Positions 53,601-61,386 of a stretch of DNA of 64,000 bases are shown here, one piece after another. The DNA comes from Acridotheres tristis (Eukaryota > Chordata > Aves > Passeriformes > Sturnidae): the NCBI GenBank assembly GCA_037013685.1, contig CM072908.1:2245001-2309000 (forward strand), read 5' to 3'. The position numbers and the translations under genes are program-made. The notes beneath the pieces were generated by a model. It was not told where the DNA came from. It saw only the letters and a program-made list of their open reading frames with translations, and did no database searches. Position 1 is the stretch's first letter, and every line of letters begins with the position of its first letter.

Positions 53601-56600
53601 CATGGATTTATAACCCTGCAGTTCTTTAGGGTAGAGCTCTAAACTCCATGCACAGTGTGAGCTGCAGATTTCCCATTGTGCTCACACACAACAATTCCTC
53701 TCCAGGCTGGCAATCAAGGACACCTCACAAGAAATAGAAACAAAAATGAGTTGGGGGAACCAAATTTGGGGTAAATTCCTTCATTACCTGAAGCTGTAAT
53801 TGGAAGATTAACCCCCAATCTGCAAACTTATAAAAGTGTGAAAACCCGTGGTCCATTTTTGGGTGTGTAAAAATGTACCCGAAGGCCCTTCAATAAATAT
53901 TTATATAAACTGCTTTTTATACTCCTAATTTTGTTTTTAGGTAGCCCCAAAAAGGCATCACAACACAGCACCCCCTGAGCTGTCCCTGCAGATGTGATTT
54001 TTCACTTTGGGGAGGATGTGGCCATTTAAAAAAATAAGCAAAGCACAATCTCTGCCCTGGAAAGGTCACGGGTTAAGTGAACAGACAAAAATAGAAGAGA
54101 AGAAAAGGCAGGAACAGGCTGAGTCTAGAATGAAATCCAGAAGTTTCTTCTACAGATAAAGCAGAAATGAAATGCTGTGTGCTCCAATGAACAGAACAGA
54201 CACGACCTGCACACACACACACACACAGGGGATAAATAAGTTACAGCAGGAAGAACTATTTTCAGAGCCACTTTTTTGGATTGTGGCCAGGCTTTGATGA
54301 ATTGCAGCCACACAGAGACATTTTCCTCCTTTAGCAGATCAGAGCAGTGTCCTGCCAGTTGGGAGACAATAAATGATTTCCCCAGTTCTCTACAGCATCC
54401 ACTGGATCCTGGGCCCTGCCCACACTCCCAGGAATTCCACCAACACCAAGAAAACACCAAAAAAAAAAGCTGCTCCCCAACCATGTGTCAAGCAAACCCA
54501 CAATAAACACAAGAAGGGAGAGAGACCTGGTGTTGGGAAGGAGAAGGATTTGACAGGAATGTCTCACAGATATGTTTGGATAACAGAAAAACCTCTGAAT
54601 GCAGAATTTAAAGAAGGAATAGAAATGAGAGCAAGTTTTGATCTAGAAAAGAATTGCTGAGCCAGATTTATTGGGTAACGAGAAGACAAAGAGCAAAGTG
54701 AGTTGGAAGGGCTTTTTATAGCTCAGAACAAAGGATAAATCCACCTCAAAAAAAGATGCTTTTACCAAGCAAAAAGATTTTCACAGGCAAACAAAAATGC
54801 CAATGTTGCAAGTGGAAAGAAAGATCTCAACATTTTCCACTGCAAGAAAATTGGAAAACAACTTCTGGCTTAAACTGTGACACAGTGACTTTTTGTGATT
54901 GGAAAATAATAACAGGAATATGGAGATGTCAGCAGTCATGATTGGCTGCAGGCAATAGTAAAAGTATTGATTGGTTCCGTGTTTGAAGATGCTCTGCAAT
55001 GAAAAGGAAATAATGGAACCAGAGCTGGAGTTGCTGCAGACAAACCCCCAGCAGGGGCTGGAAAAGCTGTGGGCTGGGCTCTGTCACCCAGGAGCTGGGA
55101 ATTGCTGCATCAGCTGGACACAATAAACAGCATTTTAATTAATAAATACATTGCTGCATCATTTGGATACAGTAAACAGCATTTTAAATAAGAAATAAAT
55201 TGCTGCATCATTTGGATACCATAAACAGAATTTTAAATAATAAATAAATTGCTGGATCATTTGGATACAATAAATAGAATTTCAAAGAGCCCCCTCAAGT
55301 CCCACATCCCCGTTTGGGCTTTTACAACCTGGGATGCTCCTTTTGGGTATCAAAAGCTGAGAGCAGAAGAGTTTTGTGTCACCAACCTTTGCATTTGCAC
55401 CTGTCTGTTCCCTGCTGGGGGGGAGTTTTGTGGCACTGGAGGATTTTCTGCTGGAGAGGCTCGTCCTGGCTCAGCCAGGGACAGCCCAGGAGCTCGGCTT
55501 TCCTCGTGGCTCCTCACCTGGATGCTCATCACCATCTTCACATCCTGCAGGGGAGACACACCTGGGCACCTGGGACATCAAATCCCCCAAACCTGGGCAG
55601 GTTTATGGGCCAGAAAACCCTTTCTCAAAGAGCAAACATCCTGAAGTGCTCCAGAAGGAATTTCCAGTCCTGCCCACCCCGCAGTAGAAGAATCCTCCTA
55701 TAATGCTGCCAGAAATGAATAATTCAGATCCTACCAGGTTTGTCTGGGGTAAGTGAATCTCCAAGAAAAGAGGAACAACAAAACTGCCTCTAAAATGCTT
55801 CTCCCATTTAATTACTGTAATTAAAGTCCAGCCACACTGTAATTACTGTCTTTTCTTAGAGATTTGCTGTCCATACCTCCCTCTCCATCACCCCAGGAGG
55901 GCAGGAGGGGCTGCTTGGATGATTTCCTCTTTGCAGGCTTGGAGAAGAACCCACTGCCCAGAGCACCCAAACACCCCAATTCTGAGCTCCTGAGTGTGTT
56001 AAACCTGAGACCAGAACTGCCCAGAGCACCCAAACACCCCAATTCTGAACTCTTGAGTGTGTTAAACTGCCCAGAGCCCCCCAAACACCCCAATTCTGAG
56101 CTCCTGAGCCTGTTAAACTGCCCAGAGCCCCCCAAACACCCCAATTCTGAGCTCCTGAGCCTGTTAAACTGCCCAGAGCCCCCCAAACACCCCAATTCTG
56201 AGCTCCTGAGTGTGTTAAACTTCCCAGAGCCCCCCAAACACCCCAGTTCTGAGCTCCTGAGTGTGTTAAACCCCCCCCTTTCCCTTCCCCCCCTATCTTC
56301 TCCCCCCCCCTTTTAACTCCTGTTTTAACTTCCCGCCCCCCCACCCCCCTTCCCTCCGTTTCCCCCCCCCCCACCCCCCCTCCCCCCCCCTCCACCCCCG
56401 TCCCCCCCCACCCCCCCCTCTCCTCCTGTTACCCCCCCCCCCCCCCCGCCCCCCCCCCCTTCCTCCTGTTTCTCCCCCCCCCCCTTCCTTTTCTCTCCCC
56501 CCCCCTCTCTCCTAATTTAAACCTGAGACCAGCACTGCCCAGAGCACCCAAACACCCCAATTCTGAACTCCTGAGCGTGTTAAACCTGAGACCAACACTG

Positions 56601-59600
56601 CCCAGAGCACCCCAAACACCCCAATTCTGAGCTCCTGAGTGTGTTAAACTTCCCAGAGCCCCCCAAACACCCCAATTCTGAGCTCCTGAGTGTGTTAAAC
56701 TTCCCAGAGCACCCCAAACACCCCAATTCTGAACTCCTGAGTGTGTTAAACTTCCCAGAGCCCCCCAGACACCCCAGTTCTGAGCTCCCCCAAGCCCAAA
56801 GCTCAGCAGAACCTACTGGGCTGGGCAGGCTGTTCATGGTGCGGGTGAACCTGGCCACGTGCCCAGGGCCGTGCCCCGCTGGCCAGGCTGGCACAGCCTC
56901 TGGCAGGGAGTTGCCATCCTGGGCTGGGGCTGGCTGGCTGAAGGGCACCTGTGCCTGTGGCCTGGGGCCAGCGTGGCTGGAGGATGCCAGTCCTGGCAGG
57001 TGCTGAGCGCCGGGCACGGCCGAGGGCAGAGATGGAGAGTTCTGCTGGAAAACCTGCGAGGAAAAAATGGAAAAGGGTGGGTGGAAGGAAAGGATTCCAG
57101 GGAGGGAGGATTCCAGGAAACATTCCAGGAAGGAAGGATTCCAGGGAGGAAGGAAGGATTCCAGGAAGGAAGGATTCCAGGAAGGAAGGATTCCAGGAAG
57201 GAAGGATTCCAGGAAGGAAAGGAGGAAAGGTTCCAGGAAGGAAGGAAAGATTCCAGGAAGGGAGGATTCCAGGAAAGATTCCAGGAAGGATTCCAGGAAG
57301 GATTCCAGGGAGGGAGGAAGGATTCCAGGGAGGATTCCAGGGAGGAAGGAAGGATTCCAGGAAGGGAGGATTCCAGGAAAGATTCCAGGGAGGATTCAAG
57401 GAAGGAAGGAAGGAAGGAAGGAAGGATTCCAAGAAGAATTCCAGGAAGGAAGGAAGGATTCCAAGAAGAATTCCAGGAAGGATTCCAGGAAAGAAGGACT
57501 CCAGGGAAGATTCCAGGGAGGATTCCAGGAAGGAAGGAAGGATTCCAGGAAGGATTCCAGGGAGGGAGGAAGGAAGGAAAGATTCCAGGAAGGATTCCAG
57601 GAAGGATTCAAGGAAGGATTCCAGGAAGGAAGGATTCCAGGAAAGATTCCAGGAAAGAAGGAAGCATTCCAGTAAGGAAGGAAGGAAGGGTTCCAGGGAG
57701 CATTCCAGGAAGGAAGGAAGGACAAGAGCAAACTCTCAGCTTTGTTGTCTGAAAGCTCCAGGAGCTTTGCAGAATGCTGATCCCTGTTTTTCCTGGGAAT
57801 ACCTCACCTTCTGCCTCCCTGGCTGCAGCTGGCTGCTGGCTGGCACCAGGGGCTGCTGCCCCCTCCCAGCTCCTCCTCCTCCTCCTCCTCCTCCTCCTCC
57901 TCCTCTCAAGCCTGGCATCTTCTGCAGAGCTTCCTTGAGCTGCCTGAACTCTTCCATCTGGGCCTGAAGGGAGGAGGACACAGAGAAACCTCACACGGGG
58001 TTCAACATCTCCCTGCTGGCAACAGCCCCTCCTCATTTGTTTGTCAGAGACACATTCTCAAGAAAAAAAATGTATTTGATACATATAAAAGTTGGAGAAG
58101 GTTCACAGCCATCAATGACAAACCCAGATTAAAATTCACAACCATCAATGACAAACCCAGATTAAAATTCACAACCATCAATGACAAACCCAGATTAAAA
58201 TTCACAACCATCAATGACAAACCCAGACTCCTGCATTGCCCCTTTGTGTTTTATTGCACTTGTGACAATTGCTAAAAGATTCGTGTTCATCACAAAAGCA
58301 TCGGGGTTTGTATAAACCAGAATACTCAGCCCTGAAGTGAAGCATGGACACCAGATAAAGGAAATTAAATGATAAAATCATTCTGTTTAAAATCACCTTG
58401 TTATGGTATATTTTGTTATTTTATATTATGTTGTGTTTTCCAAATAAGTTGTGTGGGCTCCCAGCTTGCAAAATCAGACTTCCCAAAAAAAAAAAAAAAA
58501 ACCAAAAAAAAAAAACCAAAACAAAACCAAAAAAAACAACAAAAAAAAAACCCTTCCTGCCTTTGTCTGATCAATGCTGCTCATCTCAAGGAGCAACAAA
58601 AAACCCCAAAATTATTGATTACAATAAAAACCCCAAATTATTGATTACAATAAAAACCCCAGTGTAAGAAGAGGCTGCAAACCGAGGTTGGGTGGAGACC
58701 CCTCACGTTCCCCAGCGCTGCCTGCTCTGTCTGTAGCAAATAAAACAAATCTCAATTCTGCTGAATATCGATATTTGTCTCTCGTTTATAACACACTTTC
58801 ACCCTGAGCTGCTGCACTGATTCTTCCCCGTGGATGAACTCCTGCCTTGGCACAAGGATCCTGTCCTGTCTAATCCTGCACCTCCAGGTCACCTCATTTT
58901 TTCCCAGAGGAGCATTTCCCCCTGGACGTGCCCGTCCCTGGGGGCTGACAATAATTGACAATTACTGACAATTACTGACAATTACTGACAATCCCACCTG
59001 ACAACTCAATTCACTTGGCAAGACAAAGGAAAATCCATCGGGCTGGGTAAGCAAATGCCACCCTCCTCTGTCTCCTGCAGCTTCTGCCTTTCATCTCCAA
59101 CCCTGAAAAGTAAGGCTTGAAAAAGCCACTCAGGAAAAGCTCCTCATTTCCACCCTGGTTATTTACAGGAAATTAAGGGGGGGGAGACCTTTTCATGTGC
59201 TTGCCAGGGTACCTGGAAATGGACCAAACTAAGGAGTGGGCAGAGTAGGAAAGATTCCAAGCAGCAAGAAAAGTTTAGCAGGAAATTAATTCCTGGGTAG
59301 GCTCTGTTGATTTCAGTTCTTCCCCCTGAATATGTGACCTTAAAATTAACTTTAAAAACAAAACAAACACCAAGAAAAGCCCTCAGCAAAGCAAACATCA
59401 AAGGAACGAGGAGAATCAGCCAGGAAGAGTTCCTGGAATATGAATTTGTGGGAATCTTCCAGTCAGGACAAACCAAACTTGGACCCATCCTGGAAGGATT
59501 TGGAATGTGGGGAGACATTCCAGGGTTGGGAATTCAGAGATTTTGTGCAGCAAATCTTTATTTTCAGCTGCTGGGACAGATTGCAGGCTGGAGAATTTTC

Positions 59601-61386
59601 CAGAATGGATCTACAGCACCAACACCATTTCGGGCAACTCCCCAGCCTGGAGCACAGCTGGTTACTGGATTTGTTTTTTCGGGAATATTTGGATGCAGAC
59701 CCCAGAGGTTACCTGGGCATTGAGGAGCTGGGAGTGAACCTCCTGGTGGGCTTTCCTGAGCAGCTTGCTCTCTTCTCTGAGTTTGAACACTGTGTCTGCA
59801 GGACAAGAAGAAATTCGCTTAAAAGAGATTTTTTTTTGTTGTTGTTCAAGTGTGCCATCTCTTGTTTCTCACCAGAAATTCCTCCTGACCTCACAGATCT
59901 CTCCAAGCCCAGGAATTACAAACCTGCTCATTATTCCTTCCAGAATTCCTTCTCTCCAGACTCCTTCCTAACTCCTGCTCCCAGCTCAGGCTCTTGCTGT
60001 GTTGGCCACGGATAATTTGATTTTTTATTTCCTTTCCCCCTTGCAGCTGAAGAGAAAGGGGAGCAGGGAGTCACTGCCCCTTCCTGGGGGAATTGGAAGC
60101 TTAAGGAAGAATCCCAAGAAGTGTTTGGAGCTCTCCTGAACCCACAGATTTCCTCCTCCTGCACAGAGAAGCTGCTGCTTGATGATACAAAAAAACCAAA
60201 AAAAACCCCCAAAAAACCAAACAAACAAAAAAAAAACCCACGACCCACTTAGAGAAAATAATCATGGGACAGCTCTGTCCTCAGGCACGTTTATTCCTGA
60301 GCTTTTAAGGCACAGTTGTGCCCTGCATCCTCCAGGTTGGAGCTTGAAAAAAGAGCTTTTTTTGCACATTGCTGAGCACTGCAGTGCTGAGACGTGTGAT
60401 GTGCTGAGGTTTGGGATCATCCTGTACCCTGTGATGGAAGGGAAAGGCTCTGCCCCAAAATGCCAACCTGATTCTGGCTCCTGGATCTCTCAGAACATCC
60501 CCAGGACAGGAGGCACTGGGGTTTCTCTGTGGGCTGGGATGGGAATTTTTCCATGACTGAATGGCACACAAGGCTCAGAATTACAGATATTTCTGATCAC
60601 AGGGTTTCTTTTCTTTCTGTTCAGCCCTGGGACAGCACATTGTGCCACTGGGGTTGGGTGCTGAGCTCTTGCAGGGAGGGTTGACATCAAACTGAGAATG
60701 GAACCCTGACTGAGAGCCAACCTCACACCCCCCTCCATTCCCCTCTGACAATGTGCAAGTCAGCAACAGGGACAATCAAATATTTAGGTTCCATTTATTT
60801 GTCCTCAGTTTCCCCTCTTCTAACCCAAAAGCTCATCAGATATTATACACTGGGCTTTGTTGAGCAGAGGGGGGAAAAAACCCAAATATCCACGTGCAGA
60901 TTTTTGGTGTTCCAGACCCCATCAAGCAGGAACAGATGCAAACCTTAAAAGCCCCACAATGTAATTAAACAGCAAGTGAATAAAACCCACTCTTTGGGAA
61001 TGAAAGGGATCAGCATTTCCTGCAACACTCACACCATCAAATTGCATTTTGCAGGCCTGCACCATGAATTACAACAAGTGGGTTTGATTTTGCTCAGATG
61101 TCAGAATCTGCAGGATTCGTTGCAGGACAACACCTCACCAAATTATTCCTGGGGGTGTTTTTTGGGGGGGGGGCTTGCAGAGGAACCTCTGCCCTCCCTC
61201 GATGCCAGGCTGGTGTTCTGTGGGTTTTTTCTCACCCTGCAGGTTGGTGACCTCGCTGTCCCTGTCGTGCTGCAGCTGGCTCAGTTTCTGGCTGTGGCTC
61301 TCCAGGCTTTTCCGGTGCTCCAGTTTCAGGCTGTTGTGCTGCAGCTGCAGGTCCAGCAGCTGCTTCTTGACATCATCGTGCTGGTT
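47578..61386 (-). CDS. GOLIM4-like Golgi membrane protein gene (partial; N-terminal exons outside window)
   Basis: Eleven minus-strand exon candidates: 61236-61386, 59713-59795, 57808-57963, 56817-57053, 55877-55937, 55518-55544, 51596-51780, 51377-51444, 50807-50971, 49514-49585, 47578-47688. The first three encode a heptad coiled coil (KKQLLDLQLQHNSLKLEHRK; then VFKLREESKLLRKAHQEVH; then EEFRQLKEALQKMPGLR) that aligns with GOLIM4. Exon 9 encodes DPAQDPNNQGEDEFEEAE, nearly the GOLIM4 DPNNQGEDEFEEAE block. The tail is acidic (DDYQEDQEQE, EVDDNDDLEL) and ends KKDDYF. GOLIM4 is a type II protein cycling between cis-Golgi and endosomes. Phases agree except between 55518 and 51780, where at least one exon is missing from my model. 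The membrane anchor should lie beyond 61.4 kb. Human GOLIM4 is on 3q26, so this is probably a paralogue. Confidence 0.8.
47689..49513 (-). other. GOLIM4-like last intron, nearly half tandem repeat
   Basis: About 1.8 kb, of which 48401-49250 is the 12-bp array. Confidence 0.6.
48401..49250. repeat. 12-bp minisatellite, about 70 copies
   Basis: Built from 12-mers ATTCCTCCTGTG, ATTCCTGCTATA, ATTTATCCTGTG and a few ATTCCTCATGTG. Twelve bases are four codons, so the plus frame reads IPPV/IPAI/IYPV without a stop for over 300 codons. Higher-order mixtures of the 12-mers are visible. Confidence 0.97.
49514..49585 (-). CDS. GOLIM4-like exon DDYQEDQEQE
   Basis: Acceptor GTGTTTTTCAG. Encodes DAGRPAKPGEDPLDDYQEDQ then EQEI. 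Two donors are possible: ATT|GTACGA (phase 0, fits the last exon, weak) or CAAG|GTTCTT at 49501 (better consensus, wrong phase for the last exon). I chose the phase-compatible one. Confidence 0.6.
50474..50625 (+). repeat. Dispersed repeat pair, copy 2
   Basis: Second copy of the segment at 46068-46240, with a deletion of about 15 bp relative to it. Both end around ACAACCAGTAGAAGAAAAAA. Confidence 0.8.
50807..50971 (-). CDS. GOLIM4-like exon with DPNNQGEDEFEEAE block
   Basis: Acceptor CTTGTCCAG, donor CCAAAG|GTGAGA, 165 bp, phase 0 to 0. The DPNNQGEDEFEEAE motif is the strongest single tie to GOLIM4. It continues into a Lys/Glu-rich stretch, KEEPKEKPPK. Confidence 0.9.
51205..51370 (+). mobile_element. 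CR1 LINE 3' end next to a splice donor
   Basis: CR1 pattern: CCAGGCTGGGCAGGGCTTGG, AAGGTGTCCCTGCTCGTGG and TAAGGTCCCTCCCAACCC, ending near TTTGTGATGCTCTGG. It ends within about 10-30 bp of the donor at 51377, antisense to the gene. Confidence 0.9.
51377..51444 (-). CDS. GOLIM4-like exon DAGVINRED
   Basis: Acceptor CCCTGGCAG, donor CCCATG|GTGAGT, 68 bp, phase 1 to 0. Encodes DAGVINREDKEHSQKAPVVQ plus EPM. A CR1 element ends almost at its donor site. Confidence 0.75.
51596..51780 (-). CDS. GOLIM4-like exon: acidic tail begins
   Basis: Acceptor TTTGCTTACAG, donor GAGATGG|GTAAGG, 185 bp, phase 2 to 1. Encodes WKDLVSKVNAQMDEEQARGY through KEREDEEELEM. Needs an upstream exon ending in phase 2, which I did not find. 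Confidence 0.7.
52410..53160. repeat. 99-bp minisatellite, 8 copies
   Basis: GGACAAGTGGCTTTA recurs at about 52426, 52525, 52624, 52723, 52823, 52922, 53021 and 53120. Every unit also has CATTTCAGTTTTTAACTGCT and ATGAGATTTAAAAGTCTGC. Two sub-types (AGACAAACAAATG, ACACATAGAAATG) alternate in part. Confidence 0.96.
53745..53975 (+). mobile_element. LTR-like segment (possible ERV LTR 3' part)
   Basis: In order: CTTATAAAAGTGTG (TATA-like), GGTGTGTAAAAATGTACCCG, TTCAATAAATATTTATATA (poly(A) signal) and a T-rich tract. This layout is LTR-like and I associate the wording with passerine ERVs. Ends and target duplication were not found. Confidence 0.45.
55110..55275. repeat. About 50-bp tandem repeat, 3-4 copies
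   Basis: Units of TTGCTGCATCATTTGGATAC plus AATAAACAGCATTTTAAATA, AT-rich. Confidence 0.93.
55518..55544 (-). CDS. GOLIM4-like 27-nt microexon
   Basis: Acceptor TCTCCCCTGCAG, donor CATCCAG|GTGAGG. In phase 1 it adds CEDGDEHP, giving an acidic WGDGEGGCEDGDEHP junction with the previous exon. Strong splice sites; no direct homology. Confidence 0.5.
55877..55937 (-). CDS. GOLIM4-like exon: basic segment
   Basis: Acceptor TTCTTCTCCAAG (an alternative AAAG lies 9 bp on, same frame), donor GAGGGAG|GTATGG, 61 bp, phase 0 to 1. Encodes PAKRKSSKQPLLPSWGDGEG. Supported by phase continuity only. Confidence 0.5.
55965..56272. repeat. 51-bp minisatellite, left block, about 6 copies
   Basis: Units of CCCAGAGCCCCCCAAACACC, CCAATTCTGAGCTCCTGAG and TGTGTTAAACT. 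Same family as 56525-56785 beyond the poly-C block. Confidence 0.95.
56268..56515. repeat. Poly-C-rich low-complexity block
   Basis: About 250 bp, mostly C with interspersed T, including C-runs of 8-15. Minus-strand G-runs would be strongly G-quadruplex prone. Base-call accuracy here is doubtful. Confidence 0.9.
56525..56785. repeat. 51-bp minisatellite, right block, about 5 copies
   Basis: Same unit as the left block. It ends about 30 bp from the donor of the exon at 56817. Confidence 0.95.
56817..57053 (-). CDS. GOLIM4-like exon: Pro/Ala/Gln-rich linker
   Basis: Acceptor TTTCCTCGCAG, donor AGCCCA|GTAGGT, 237 bp, phase 0 to 0. Encodes VFQQNSPSLPSAVPGAQHLP through ARFTRTMNSLPSP. Low-complexity linker after the coil; homology to GOLIM4 is weak, and the call rests on open frame, splice sites and phase. 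Confidence 0.65.
57085..57720. repeat. (GGAAGGATTCCA)-type minisatellite rich in TTCCAGGAA
   Basis: About 640 bp of GGAAGGATTCCAGGAA variants with GGAAGGAA runs. I counted about 24 TTCCAGGAA, each a perfect TTCN3GAA. Lies in an intron between exons 56817-57053 and 57808-57963. Confidence 0.95.
57808..57963 (-). CDS. GOLIM4-like exon: end of coil and poly-Gly
   Basis: Acceptor TCCTCCCTTCAG, donor GCAGAAG|GTGAGG, 156 bp, phase 0 to 0. Encodes AQMEEFRQLKEALQKMPGLR, then about eleven Gly from a GGA triplet repeat (about 57871-57906), then GRGQQPLVPASSQLQPGRQK. GOLIM4 has VAEYKQLKDTLNRIPSLRK at the first part. Confidence 0.83.
57871..57906. repeat. Coding GGA/TCC triplet repeat
   Basis: About eleven TCC units on the plus strand, read as Gly codons in the GOLIM4-like exon 57808-57963. 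Confidence 0.9.
58100..58225. repeat. 34-bp tandem repeat, 4 copies
   Basis: Units of CACAACCATCAATGACAAAC plus CCAGATTAAAATT, nearly identical. Confidence 0.95.
58945..58993. repeat. 12-bp tandem repeat, 4 copies
   Basis: CTGACAATTACT units. Confidence 0.93.
59713..59795 (-). CDS. GOLIM4-like exon: coiled coil 2
   Basis: Acceptor TTGTCCTGCAG, donor GCCCAG|GTAACC, 83 bp, phase 1 to 0. Encodes TVFKLREESKLLRKAHQEVH plus SQLLNAQ, clearly matching GOLIM4 TVYNLREENRQLRKAHQDIH. Confidence 0.88.
59796..61235 (-). other. GOLIM4-like intron
   Basis: About 1.4 kb with an A/C-rich low-complexity tract at 60186-60240. No exon recognised. Confidence 0.7.
61236..61386 (-). CDS. GOLIM4-like exon: coiled coil 1
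   Basis: Acceptor TTTGTGGCCAG, donor CTGCAGG|GTGAGA, 151 bp, phase 0 to 1. Encodes NQHDDVKKQLLDLQLQHN through DSEVTNLQ. Aligns with GOLIM4 EELKKQHSDLEEEHRK to ELSKLKE with a gap of about one heptad. Confidence 0.85.

Larger units (their letters stand above)
51781..55517 (-). other. GOLIM4-like intron(s) with undetected exon(s)
   Basis: About 3.7 kb. Phases of flanking exons (1 out, 2 in) require at least one exon here that I could not identify. Contains the 99-bp array, an LTR-like segment and a 50-bp repeat. Open frames near 52180-52398 and 54373-54660 were not recognised. Confidence 0.55.
57964..59712 (-). other. GOLIM4-like intron; coil exon expected but not found
   Basis: Contains the repeats at 58100-58225 and 58945-58993 and an A-rich tract at 58485-58552. 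The flanking exons splice in phase 0, but about 27 residues of the GOLIM4 coil (LLSEHEQLVVTLEDHKSAL region) have no counterpart. Confidence 0.55.

Noticed and set aside
57085..57720. Heat-shock element array (nGAAnnTTCn)
   Set aside because: The GAA and TTC blocks are separated by three bases, not two, so HSF consensus is not met; the three-base spacing fits TTCN3GAA instead.
56951..57967. 338-codon Arg/Lys/Glu-rich open frames (KEGFQEGRIPG)
   Set aside because: Translation of the GGAAGGATTCCA array on the plus strand; the real exons here are on the minus strand.
58752..59100. Possible missing GOLIM4-like coil exons (near 58710, 58800-58865 and 59060-59110)
   Set aside because: Each has an acceptor-like site, but frame or donor phase does not fit the flanking phase-0 exons, or the peptide (e.g. 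TEQAALGN) is too short to align.
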